Part shown: one piece after another, positions 35,402-43,666 of the stretch | Position numbering within the stretch: the first letter of the stretch is position 1 | Layout: each line of letters starts with the position of its first letter | NCBI GenBank assembly: GCA_023418475.1 | Contig: JAEZZO010000068.1 | Coordinates: 124,001-188,000, forward strand | Direction of reading: 5' to 3' | Source: Bacillota bacterium | GTDB taxonomy: Bacteria > Bacillota > Clostridia > Lachnospirales > Lachnospiraceae | DNA: 64,000 nt | Translations under genes and position numbers: made by a program | Notes under the pieces: model-generated | Database searches by the model: none | What the model was told of the DNA's origin: nothing | What the model saw: the letters and a program-made list of their open reading frames with translations, nothing else

Positions 35402-35785
35402 ATGTATGCGGATTTAGTTTTCCTGTTTCGCCATTCACATCATAATGTTGATTACTTTATTAAAATGTTAAAAACATATTCTATTGATTATTTGATTGAT
35501 GTTAGGAGTATGCCTTTTTCGCAATATCCTTCAAATTATAACAAGGATGTATGAAAGGCTATGCTTATCCCCTACAATATTTGTTATACTTTTATGGGGA
35601 ATACTTTGGCGCAAGACCAAAAAATAATGGTTTATATTCTGAAAAGCTTATTGGATTATGACAAAATGAAAAATAGTAATACCTTTATAAAGGGAATGTA
35701 TCATCTATCTGCTTTTATAGGATTTCTGGCGTATAAAAAAGAGATTGGCTACCCAGCTAAAATCCGTACACTCTTGGCACGGTAG
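35402..35785 (+). pseudogene. Decayed DUF488 protein gene
   Basis: Three frames together give a DUF488 protein. Frame 1 from 35402 reads HSHHNVDYFIKMLKTYSIDY then LIDVRSMPFSQYPSNYNKD and stops at 35552-35554; GHSNHSIDEF-like and DVRSxPxSR-like motifs open this family. Frame 2 from about 35558 gives LLYFYGEYFGARPKNNGLYS, the YxMGxxxGARP region. Frame 3 closes with LLDYDKMKNSNTFIKGM and runs to a TAG at 35783-35785. At least two frameshifts separate them, and the final cysteine/CHR motif is missing. DUF488 proteins have no settled function. Confidence 0.7.
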
Positions 35786-35834
35786 TTGGGAAAATCAATC
35801 TCTTGGGGAATAAACAATTATATAGTATTACTAA

Positions 35835-36060
35835 AATGTGGCAAAAATGTGTTTGCAAATGAAGGATAAAAGTCCTATTTATAGAAATAATGCAATAGAA
35901 ATATCAAAACAAAAACATCAAATCAATAACATCAAGACAGAAACAATAAAACAAAAACAATATAACAGAAATAACAAAACAGTAACACTACCAAAATAGG
36001 AACAGTAAAATAGAACCAATAAATAGAAATACTAAATCAATACTCATCTTCCGCTTACTT
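35835..36060 (+). repeat. A-rich, G-poor tract of degenerate short repeats
   Basis: About 170 bases between 35885 and 36050 are composed mostly of A and C with units resembling AACARAAACAATA, repeated imperfectly at 10-13 base spacing. No reading frame is preserved across it. It separates the DUF488 remnant from the YkgJ gene and may be a slippage-expanded tract. Confidence 0.5.
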
Positions 36061-36121
36061 CTATATACTTGGCAGGCGGATGCCTGAGTTTACTTTTATT
36101 CACGAAAGGTATAGGTAAATT

Positions 36122-36796
36122 ATGAAAAGAAATTGTAGTCTTGCGGAAATATCGGACGGAAAGCTATACGATGTAAATGATCTGGTTGAGGTAAGCTGTA
36201 ATGGCTGTAAGGGTTTTGCCTCCTGCTGCCATGGGATGGGTAATTCAATTGTTCTTGATCCGCTTGATATCTATCATATAGTAAAGAATTTAGGGGTTAC
36301 ATTTGAAGAATTACTAGCTGATCGGATCGAACTTAGGGTTGTGGATGGTATTATTCTGCCAAACCTTAAGATGACAGGTGTTTTGGAGAGTTGCGCCTTT
36401 CTAAATAAAGAAGGAAAATGCAGCATTCATACCTTTCGACCAGGAATATGTAGAATTTTCCCGTTGGGAAGATATTATGAAAATCATGATTTTCAATACT
36501 TCCTGCAGACAAAGGAATGTAAAAATGATACTAAAACAAAAATGAAACTGGAAAAGTGGATCGACACGGAGAATATTAATAAAAATAAGAAGTTCCTGGT
36601 AGATTGGCACTATTTCTTAAATGGCATAGAAGAAATTATTAAAATTTCGCAGGATGAAAAGCTTATTAAAAATTTGAATATGTATATTTTAAATAGCTTC
36701 TACAGTAAGAAATACGATAGGGAGAAAGATTTTTATTTGCAGTTTCATAAACGTTTACGGGATGCAAAGAATATATTGCAGTTGTCACCTACCTGA
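36122..36796 (+). CDS. YkgJ family cysteine cluster protein
   Basis: This 224-residue soluble protein has the cysteine set of the YkgJ/CxxCxxCC family: CNGCKGFASCC at residues about 23-33, then CAFLNKEGKCSIHTFRPGICRIFP (about 97-120), and a further Cys in TKEC. The family is predicted to bind zinc or an iron-sulfur cluster; its activity is unproven. The C-terminal 80 residues are helical and specific to this protein. Only a weak AAAGG precedes the ATG. A GC-rich hairpin follows the stop. Confidence 0.88.
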   Translation: MKRNCSLAEISDGKLYDVNDLVEVSCNGCKGFASCCHGMGNSIVLDPLDIYHIVKNLGVTFEELLADRIELRVVDGIILPNLKMTGVLESCAFLNKEGKCSIHTFRPGICRIFPLGRYYENHDFQYFLQTKECKNDTKTKMKLEKWIDTENINKNKKFLVDWHYFLNGIEEIIKISQDEKLIKNLNMYILNSFYSKKYDREKDFYLQFHKRLRDAKNILQLSPT

Positions 36797-36826
36797 TCAC
36801 TTCGGGCCGATCTGGCCCGAAGCGAT
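36796..36826. terminator. GC-rich hairpin between convergent genes
   Basis: CTTCGGGCC, a five-base loop and GGCCCGAAG form a perfect nine-base stem, extended by further pairs beyond one mismatch. It lies between the stops of the convergent YkgJ and ABC-permease genes and may end both transcripts, although neither side has a clear T-run. Confidence 0.65.
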
Positions 36827-36831
36827 TAAGG

Positions 36832-37575
36832 CTATTCCCATTTAAAAAATCGAAGAGATACGGATATACATAGTATTGTGACCACGCTCATGATAATTAC
36901 AGGGCCAAGAGCTATATCCATTGACAGACCAAGCGATGCAGCTTTCAGAAGCTTTATTCCATGTGTTAAAGGTAGTACGGACGCTATTTTTTGAAATGCC
37001 GGAGGCATTACTTCAAAGGGCAGGGTAGCACCTGAAAAAACCAGCATCGGAAAGTATAGCAGGCTGGCAAGGACTCCTGCTATTTTCGTGTTAGGTGCAA
37101 TTCCGCCAACCAGCAATCCAATGCTGAACATCGACAGCATAACCAGAAAATATGCTCCGATGAAGGGAAGCCAGGCACCATGTAATCGAAATCCAAAGAA
37201 TATTTTTGCAGTAGCAGTAACAAGAATAAGAGAAGCAATGGAATATAGAGTGTAAATAGCAACTTGTACAGCTAAGATAAGCATTGGACTGGCAGGCGTA
37301 ACCTTGAAGCGTTTTAGTATTTTTCGGCTTCGATAATCAGATATGACCAGGGGTAGTCCCATAACACCTCCTGCACAGATGGCGATGGTTGAGACGGCAC
37401 CGAAGGATTGTTCCAGGAAGGTATACGCGGAACCGTCGAAAGCAGGCTTGTTCCCAAAGACTGCTCCCAGAATAACAATGACAACAATTGGCATACATAT
37501 AGCAAAGATTAACATATCCATCCCGCGAAGGGATAATTTGATTTCTGTTTTCAATAAGGTTTTAAAAGCTTTCAT
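36832..37575 (-). CDS. ABC-2 type exporter permease
   Basis: This 247-residue, six-helix membrane protein starts MKAFKTLLKTEIKLSLRGMD, the amphipathic entry of ABC-2 permeases, and ends with a helix and RFFKWE. The typical PLTHGI motif near residue 200 is present. The frame opens at 37611, but GAGGAGG ahead of 37575 fixes the start, which overlaps the ATPase gene by 14 bases. Together with the ATPase it should form a small exporter, with a homodimeric permease, under control of the MerR-type gene upstream. Substrate unknown; drug or peptide export is common for this type. Confidence 0.88.
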   Translation of the reverse strand: MKAFKTLLKTEIKLSLRGMDMLIFAICMPIVVIVILGAVFGNKPAFDGSAYTFLEQSFGAVSTIAICAGGVMGLPLVISDYRSRKILKRFKVTPASPMLILAVQVAIYTLYSIASLILVTATAKIFFGFRLHGAWLPFIGAYFLVMLSMFSIGLLVGGIAPNTKIAGVLASLLYFPMLVFSGATLPFEVMPPAFQKIASVLPLTHGIKLLKAASLGLSMDIALGPVIIMSVVTILCISVSLRFFKWE

Positions 37576-38293
37576 TTTCTTCCTCCTCGTCTGTATACCA
37601 AAGATAGGCATCCTCTAGTTTTTCATAAGGGCTGGCTGCAATTGCTTCCGGAACACTTCCATAAAAGATACTTTTTCCGTTTTTTAAAATCATTATTTTA
37701 CCGCAAAGAATCTCAACTTCATCCATAAAATGAGAGGTTAACACAATAGTGATACCTTGCTCTTTTAACTTAGTAAGACTTTTCCAGACATCCCGCCGTG
37801 CTTTCGCATCCAATCCTGTGGTCAATTCATCCAGAAATATGACCTCGGGATTGGGAATAAGAGCAAGCACAATGAAAAGACGCTGCTTTTGGCCACCGGA
37901 TAATTCGCTGACCAGGCTTTTTGTCTTATCGGAAAGACCGAATTGTTTTAAAAGAGAGCGATAATCCTGTGATGATTTATAAAGGGAAGCTGTTACCTCG
38001 CAAAGTTCAGCTACTTTTATTTTATCCTGATAATTAGCCTCTTGAAACTGGACACCTACCTTTTCAAATAATTGCTTACGCTCTCTTTGCGGGTTCTTTC
38101 CTAATATGGATATCGTTCCGCTATCCTGCATTTTTGTTCCCAGAATACATTCAAGTGTAGTACTTTTACCGGCACCATTGGCACCCAGTAAGCCAAATAC
38201 TTCTCCACGGCCGATAGAAAAGCTGATATCATCCACTGCCTTGACGTGTTCATAGGATTTGCTGAGATTTTTGACCTCAATCGTTGCTTCCAT
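37562..38293 (-). CDS. ABC exporter ATP-binding protein
   Basis: This 243-residue ATPase carries Walker A GANGAGKST (residues 37-45), signature LSGGQKQRLF, Walker B VIFLDELTTGLD and the switch motif LTSHFMDE. The Walker B reads DELTTG where most have DEPTxG. The frame opens at 38347, but GGAGGG upstream supports the ATG at 38293. It is followed by its permease with overlapping stop and start, and preceded by a MerR regulator gene from which a hairpin separates it. Confidence 0.92.
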   Translation of the reverse strand: MEATIEVKNLSKSYEHVKAVDDISFSIGRGEVFGLLGANGAGKSTTLECILGTKMQDSGTISILGKNPQRERKQLFEKVGVQFQEANYQDKIKVAELCEVTASLYKSSQDYRSLLKQFGLSDKTKSLVSELSGGQKQRLFIVLALIPNPEVIFLDELTTGLDAKARRDVWKSLTKLKEQGITIVLTSHFMDEVEILCGKIMILKNGKSIFYGSVPEAIAASPYEKLEDAYLWYTDEEEENESF

Positions 38294-38332
38294 GTGATAA
38301 TTCCCTCCTGTTATTTTCTTTATACAAAAAGA

Positions 38333-38360
38333 ATAACACCGGAACAAAGTCTGGTGTTAT
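38333..38360. promoter_or_regulatory. Inverted repeat between merR-type gene and exporter genes
   Basis: ATAACACCGGA at 38333-38343 pairs with TCTGGTGTTAT at 38350-38360 with one G-U pair. It overlaps the stop of the MerR gene. Read on the minus strand it is followed by TCTTTTTG, so it could terminate or attenuate the transcript; as DNA it could be the operator of the MerR-type protein. Confidence 0.5.
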
Positions 38361-39118
38361 ACTGTAGGGTTATTATGAAATTGTTTTTTCATTTCCTTCA
38401 AATGAGAAAGCATTACGATTGCATTGTCTTTGGCAAAGTGCAGTGAGGTTAGCAATTTATCACAGGCGGAGATAATAATAGCATTCTCTTCCGGGGTGTT
38501 AATAGCCTCCCGAATATCGGTCTTTGGATTTTGAGATAGACTACGCAGCATTCGTAAAATTGCGGAAAGAGAGTAATTTGAGCAGCGAAGGGAACGTATA
38601 ATTTTAAGTCTTAAGATATCTTCTTCCGTATAAATACGGTAGCCGTTCTGCGATCGTTTCACAGTCAGTAAACCGTTCATTTCCCAATTTCTTAAAGCAT
38701 CGATGGAGATCTGAAGATAATCAGATGCTTCCTTTCTGGTTAAAAAAGTATTGCCGGTTAATTGACTGTCCCCTGATAACAGCTTCTCAGTAATTACGAT
38801 AGCTTCCTCTGCATTTCTTTCTTCCTCCTGGATTTGCTTCAAATAATGCTCGGTAAGCCGGATAGCCTTGTCAAAATCTCCGCGTGCCGATATTTTTATT
38901 ATAGCAATTGCCTGTTTTCGCAGTCCGTTTTGCAGAACCGCTACCTGTAGAGCAATTCGTACAAATTTGATCTGTTCAATGTGAAAATCAGTAAAGACAC
39001 GATAACCATTTGTTTTACGTTCCGGTTTTGGAATAAACTCTAACTCTTCATAAAACCGTACCGTATTGGGATGGATTCCTGTTTCATGCGCAACTTCAGA
39101 AGTTTGATAGGTTCTCAT
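38357..39118 (-). CDS. MerR family regulator with two MerR DNA-binding domains
   Basis: The 253-residue protein has two MerR-type winged helices. The first, residues 1-70, reads YQTSEVAHETGIHPNTVRFY then EELEFIPKPERKTNGYRVF. The second, about residues 126-195, reads TRKEASDYLQISIDALRNWE then MNGLLTVKRSQNGYRIYTEEDI. A helical linker joins them. Ordinary MerR proteins have one such domain followed by a dimerisation helix and an effector part. A single chain could therefore act like a built-in dimer or touch two sites. It precedes an ABC exporter on the same strand, which is its likely target. The inducer is unknown. Confidence 0.85.
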   Translation of the reverse strand: MRTYQTSEVAHETGIHPNTVRFYEELEFIPKPERKTNGYRVFTDFHIEQIKFVRIALQVAVLQNGLRKQAIAIIKISARGDFDKAIRLTEHYLKQIQEEERNAEEAIVITEKLLSGDSQLTGNTFLTRKEASDYLQISIDALRNWEMNGLLTVKRSQNGYRIYTEEDILRLKIIRSLRCSNYSLSAILRMLRSLSQNPKTDIREAINTPEENAIIISACDKLLTSLHFAKDNAIVMLSHLKEMKKQFHNNPTV

Positions 39119-39370
39119 TACTCACCACCATTCGATTGGACTTATATTACCGGTCTGCACCATATGAATAGATATACACTCATATCCATCTGGTAAATAA
39201 ATTATAGGTTTTGTCGGGCGAATTATAATATTCTACATTGATCAATAGGAATAAATCAATTGATTAACCGGTAAATACGAATTAAAATAGAACGTGATAA
39301 TATTATTATTAAGCTCTATGCCTTATTGTACAGGGTAGGAAAACACTAATATATATAAAGGGGGAGAACA

Positions 39371-40543
39371 ATGGTACTTACATTATTACTGGTTATTATC
39401 TATATTTCATTTATCAGTCTGGGATTGCCGGATTCATTACTGGGATCCACATGGCCGACACTTTACAAGGAACTCAATGTTCCGATATCCTATGCAGGAA
39501 TTATATCAATTATTATATCAGGCGGAACCATCCTTTCAAGTCTTTTTTCGAATAAATTAATCCGTAGACTAGGAACAGGGTTAGTTACTTCAATCAGTGT
39601 ATTACTAACGGCAGCAGCACTGTTTGGCTTCTCCTTAAGCAGCAGCTTTATCGCATTATGTATTTTGGCTGTTCCGCTTGGTCTTGGTGCAGGAAGTATT
39701 GATGCGGCACTTAATAATTATGTTGCACTTCATTATAAAGCGAGGCATATGAGCTGGTTGCACTGCTTCTGGGGAATTGGAGCGACTATGGGACCGCTTA
39801 TTATTTCTTTTTATCTGGCAAGAGGTAAGTGGCAGATGGGATATCGGTCTATCAGTATCATACAATTTGTTCTTGTTGCTATACTATTTATTTCTCTTCC
39901 GTTATGGAAGCGGGTCACGTCTAAGGAAGAGGAGAAAGTCAGTGTTAAGGAGATGCCGAAGGCGATATCGGTCAAAGAATTAGTGGAGCTTCCGGGGGCG
40001 AAGTCGGCTTTGACAGCTTTCTTTCTCTACTGTGCGTTGGAGCAGACCACCGGTCTTTGGGGAAGCAGCTTTCTCGTGCTTTCGAGGAATATTCCGACTG
40101 AAACAGCCGCCGGATGGATTTCTCTTTTCTATTTTGGAATTACCTTTGGCAGATTAGCATCCGGGTTTATTACTTTCAAATTGAATCAAAAACAGATGAT
40201 AAGAGCTGGGGAGATAATAATAGCGGTTGGCATTCTTTTGCTGCTGGTTCCCGGAACCAATGTGCTGCTTCTTCCGGGGTTTTTTCTGATCGGAGTAGGC
40301 TGTGCACCGATCTTTCCAAGTCTGTTACATGAGACTCCGGACAACTTCGGAGCGCAGTACTCACAGGCGGTCATGGGTATCCAGATGGCTTTTGCCTATG
40401 CGGGAGCTACCTTTACGCCTCCGGTTTTCGGTTTTCTAGCATCACATCTTGGATATGGAGTCTATCAATTTTTTATAGGGATTATGCTTATTTTCATGAT
40501 TGTTATGATTGAGAGGCTTCATAAAAGTACAAAGCGAACATAA
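39371..40543 (+). CDS. MFS transporter
   Basis: This 390-residue protein has twelve predicted helices in two halves, with a basic central loop at about 180-205 (KRVTSKEEEKVSVKE). The opening FISLGLPDSLLGSTWPTLYKEL resembles the FHS/fucose-permease branch of the major facilitator superfamily, suggesting a sugar or a related solute. The loop between helices 2 and 3 reads SNKLIRRLGTG, the counterpart of the usual GxLxDRxGRR motif. AAGGGGGAG precedes the ATG at 39371. It is convergent with the SDR gene. Substrate not known. Confidence 0.87.
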   Translation: MVLTLLLVIIYISFISLGLPDSLLGSTWPTLYKELNVPISYAGIISIIISGGTILSSLFSNKLIRRLGTGLVTSISVLLTAAALFGFSLSSSFIALCILAVPLGLGAGSIDAALNNYVALHYKARHMSWLHCFWGIGATMGPLIISFYLARGKWQMGYRSISIIQFVLVAILFISLPLWKRVTSKEEEKVSVKEMPKAISVKELVELPGAKSALTAFFLYCALEQTTGLWGSSFLVLSRNIPTETAAGWISLFYFGITFGRLASGFITFKLNQKQMIRAGEIIIAVGILLLLVPGTNVLLLPGFFLIGVGCAPIFPSLLHETPDNFGAQYSQAVMGIQMAFAYAGATFTPPVFGFLASHLGYGVYQFFIGIMLIFMIVMIERLHKSTKRT

Positions 40544-40557
40544 AAACTGATAATAAC

Positions 40558-41289
40558 TTATATCCAACCACCATCGAGACCTATAATCTGACCAGTCAGA
40601 TATTCATTCTTATAAGCCAGATGATATACCAGATCGGCTACCTCCTCTGCACGGCCCAGGCGGTTAGCCGGTATCTCATTGATCAGCTGCATCAGTTCCT
40701 CATCCTCCAGAAAATGATTCATTTCTGTATCAATTGCACCGCAGGCAACGGCATTCACCTGAATATTGCTGGGGGCAAGCTCCTTGGCGAGAGCCTTTGT
40801 AAATGCATTCATGCCACCCTTGGAGGCAGAATACGCAACCTCACAGGAGGCTCCGGTATTTCCCCAGACAGAGGATATATTAATGATTTTTCCGCTTTTT
40901 TTTCTGATCATTTCAGGAAGAGCCAGAAAACAGCAGTTATAGACAGAGGTGAGATTGGTGGTGATAACCCGGTTCCAATCCTCCGGGGTCATATCGGTAA
41001 ACAATCCTATATAAGCAATCCCAGCATTATTAACCAGAACATCAATCCCGCCATACCGCTTCTTAATCTGTGTGAAGAGTTCACGTGCAGCATCTATATT
41101 ACCCATATCTCCCAGATATGCATAGCAGGAAACCTGATAGGTCTCAAGCTCTGCTTTCGTTTTTAATAAAGCTTCTTCCTCATGAGCACAGTTAATGATA
41201 ACATTATATCCCTTTACAGCAAATTTGACAGCGATTGCTTTGCCAATTCCGCGGGAAGATCCTGTGATGAGAACGGTTTTTCTGCTCAT
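40558..41289 (-). CDS. Short-chain dehydrogenase/reductase, FabG-like
   Basis: This 243-residue classical SDR has the cofactor motif TGSSRGIG near residues 8-15, NNAG near 87, catalytic Ser in ISSVWG, and YSASKGG holding Tyr and Lys. It closes with ACGAIDTEM and LTGQIIGLDGGW, all typical of 3-oxoacyl-ACP reductase-like enzymes that use NADPH. The neighbours are not fatty-acid genes, so the true substrate may be another ketone or sugar. AAAGGTGG lies six bases before the ATG at 41289; the frame extends to a GTG at 41298. Confidence 0.88.
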   Translation of the reverse strand: MSRKTVLITGSSRGIGKAIAVKFAVKGYNVIINCAHEEEALLKTKAELETYQVSCYAYLGDMGNIDAARELFTQIKKRYGGIDVLVNNAGIAYIGLFTDMTPEDWNRVITTNLTSVYNCCFLALPEMIRKKSGKIINISSVWGNTGASCEVAYSASKGGMNAFTKALAKELAPSNIQVNAVACGAIDTEMNHFLEDEELMQLINEIPANRLGRAEEVADLVYHLAYKNEYLTGQIIGLDGGWI

Positions 41290-41685
41290 AGCTTCCACCT
41301 TTCTAGTCTAAAACTCTATTATTTCATGTAAATTATACCACAAAATCCCACAAGTATAAATAGAACTGTAAAATCTTAAACTCTATCCTGACTAAAGAAT
41401 GAACAGTAACTCCCGCAGGATGCCGGATTGATAAACAAGACAGCTTATGTTAGAATATAGGAATGATAAGTTCATAGGATTTGAGTTTCGAAAGCATTGA
41501 TGGGCTTACATACGCGAAGCCTTATGCGAAACCCAGAACTATCATAATTCTATATTCAGAAAGGATATGCTTTGCAGCAAAAGCTAGAGGAGAAGCACGC
41601 TTAGATGAATATATACTATCTATGCATATCATTTACACAACAATTTGTTTTGTAGAACAGGAATGAAAATAAGAGGTGATAAGAT
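41290..41685. other. Divergent intergenic region
   Basis: This 396-base stretch holds promoters in both directions: a minus-strand extended -10 (TGGTATAAT, complement of 41332-41340) for the SDR gene and the plus-strand promoter at 41428-41456. A 61-codon frame at 41481 lacks a ribosome site and any recognisable feature. I see no gene here. Confidence 0.5.
41428..41456 (+). promoter_or_regulatory. Sigma-A promoter of the LCP-like gene
   Basis: TTGATA at 41428-41433, 17 bases, TAGAAT at 41451-41456. It would give a long leader of about 220 bases before the TTG start at 41686. Confidence 0.5.
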
Positions 41686-42516
41686 TTGAAACGCAGTGCA
41701 GGAAAAATGTTCGTCAAAATATTTACCAGATCAATCATAGTGGTTGCAATATTGTTAACAACCTGTGTGTTAAGCTACAAAGCGGCTGTCTATATCTTTC
41801 AGCCGAAGGAGGAAGCTGAGCTTGCTTATCAGGACGATGTAATTACCGATGAGAGTGATAATAACGTAAAAGTGGAGGAAATAGCGAAAAATTTGATTTT
41901 TTGCTATGATGATAAGTCAAAAAATATTAATAAGATAGTGCTGGAGATATTAAATGCTAAGAAAAATAAGCTAACCTATCTGACAATACCGGTTAATACG
42001 AAGCTTACAGTGTCTAATTCACTGTATAAGCGAATGATGGTAGATCGCCCGGAGATTCCCCAGGTATTGAAGCTTTCTGCATTAACAAAGTATCTGGATT
42101 TTAAGAAGAAATTCGGTTATGGAACGAAGATAACGCAAGAACTAATCGGGGCCGAAATTAATTACTATACCGTCATACCACAGAGCTTGTATGAAACCAT
42201 TTTCACGGACAGGGAAGTAAAATCACAGGACGGTCAGGAATCAGTAATGCAGCAGGTTTTTACCGATGATTTCAGGAAGCATCTGAAAACTCTGGATAGT
42301 AAGAAAAAGCTGAAAGCTTACATAAAAGAATTGTCCTCTGATGTAAAATCTAATCTATCGGCTGCGAATAAAGTAAAGTACGCCGATAACTATTTTAACG
42401 CTCTGACAAATGACATTTCCTATGACGTGATCATGGGAATTAATCAAAACAGCGGTTATACGGTTGATTTAGAGGCGGCGGCTAAACAGCTTGCGCAAGC
42501 ATCCTCAGCTCAATAA
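41686..42516 (+). CDS. LCP-like membrane-anchored protein, divergent
   Basis: This 276-residue protein has one N-terminal membrane helix (about 13-37) and an extracellular part. The segment KNLIFCYDDKSKNINKIVLEIL then LTYLTIPVNTKLTVS and the later TQELIGAEINYYTVIPQSLYETIF follow the strand order of LytR-CpsA-Psr proteins, which attach polymers to the cell wall. The usual arginines and GxDxR motif are absent or changed, so ligase activity is doubtful. A TTG start with AGAGGTGAT upstream is the best choice. The next gene encodes YitT. Confidence 0.55.
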   Translation: MKRSAGKMFVKIFTRSIIVVAILLTTCVLSYKAAVYIFQPKEEAELAYQDDVITDESDNNVKVEEIAKNLIFCYDDKSKNINKIVLEILNAKKNKLTYLTIPVNTKLTVSNSLYKRMMVDRPEIPQVLKLSALTKYLDFKKKFGYGTKITQELIGAEINYYTVIPQSLYETIFTDREVKSQDGQESVMQQVFTDDFRKHLKTLDSKKKLKAYIKELSSDVKSNLSAANKVKYADNYFNALTNDISYDVIMGINQNSGYTVDLEAAAKQLAQASSAQ

Positions 42517-42595
42517 TTTGAATTATGTATAAATTGTCAGATATATGTTTATCATACAAATGTTACAATTGTGATGAAGGAGCCGGAATTGGTAT

Positions 42596-43477
42596 ATGGA
42601 TATGAAAATTTATAATAAAAATATTATGCTTTTAAGAAAATATTTGATCATTTTAGTTGGTTCCACGCTAATGGCAGTATCCGTAAATGTGGTTTACGAA
42701 CCGCTTGGTCTTGTAACGGGAGGAGTATCCGGTCTTGCAATCGTAATGAAGTACTTAACCAGGCCTATTATCGAGGGAGGTTTCCCTATCTGGCTATTTA
42801 CGATTATCTGCAATGTTCCGCTGTTCTTACTATCAGCGAAGATTAAGGGATTTCGGTTTCTGCTGTCTACCATCTTCGGTACAGTTACCTTTATTCTGGC
42901 GCTGATGGTGATACCGGTCTATGATCTAAAGCTTAATGATCTTTTACTGGCTTCTATTCTTGGAGGTGTAATCGGTGGGATTGGAATCGGTCTCGTATTC
43001 TCCGTTCAGGCCTCCACAGGAGGAACGGATCTTCTGGCAACAGTGATCCATACCAGCAAAAAGCATATCTCAATACCACAGATTCTTAATTTTATCGATG
43101 GCTTTATAATCCTGATCGGTGCATTTGTCTTTGGACTTGGAAATGCCCTATATGCGATTATTGCAGTGTTTATTACTGCAAAAGTATCCGATGCAATACT
43201 GGAAGGACTTAAATTTGCTAAAATGGCATATGTTATATCGGATAAATACCAGGAAATCGCCGATACAATCCTTCACCAGCTAAACAGAGGAGTAACCGGT
43301 GTGAGTGCTACAGGAATGTACTCAAATCGTGACAAAAAGATGCTGTTTTGTGTTGTTTCAAAAAAGGAAATCGTTAAAATAATCGAAATAGCGCAGAAAA
43401 TAGATCCAAAATCTTTTGTCATAATTAGCGATGTCAGAGAGGTTATGGGAGAGGGATTTATTGAATATAGACAGTAA
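42596..43477 (+). CDS. YitT family membrane protein
   Basis: This 293-residue protein has five to six helices in the first 200 residues (YitT_membrane domain), with NVVYEPLGLVTGGVSGLAIV and VQASTGGTDLLATVIH, and a C-terminal cytosolic DUF2179 domain from about 205 (AYVISDKYQEIADTILHQLNRGVTGVSA without a break in frame). The DUF2179 part recalls PII-like folds. Family members are common in Firmicutes and their transport role is unproven. The ATG at 42596 follows GAAGGAG at long distance; the ATG at 42602 is an alternative. Confidence 0.88.
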   Translation: MDMKIYNKNIMLLRKYLIILVGSTLMAVSVNVVYEPLGLVTGGVSGLAIVMKYLTRPIIEGGFPIWLFTIICNVPLFLLSAKIKGFRFLLSTIFGTVTFILALMVIPVYDLKLNDLLLASILGGVIGGIGIGLVFSVQASTGGTDLLATVIHTSKKHISIPQILNFIDGFIILIGAFVFGLGNALYAIIAVFITAKVSDAILEGLKFAKMAYVISDKYQEIADTILHQLNRGVTGVSATGMYSNRDKKMLFCVVSKKEIVKIIEIAQKIDPKSFVIISDVREVMGEGFIEYRQ

Positions 43478-43666
43478 AAATGCCTTATTTTTAGCGTATT
43501 ATCGGTAAAACTTCCTGTTTTTTTAATCAATATACAAATTATACAAAAGGGCAAATTTTATTTTGTTAAAATGGGATATGGTGCTTGCCCGGTAAATGGT
43601 GTATTATTGCAGTATAGAAAAGGTACAAGAACATATGACACTAGAATATTTGTAGGAGGATATAAA

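Noticed and set aside
35885..36050. CRISPR array
   Set aside because: The repeated units are short, degenerate and without regular spacers, and no cas gene is in the window.
41481..41666. A 61-codon frame upstream of the LCP-like gene
   Set aside because: No ribosome site, no domain, and it lies in the leader expected from the promoter at 41428.
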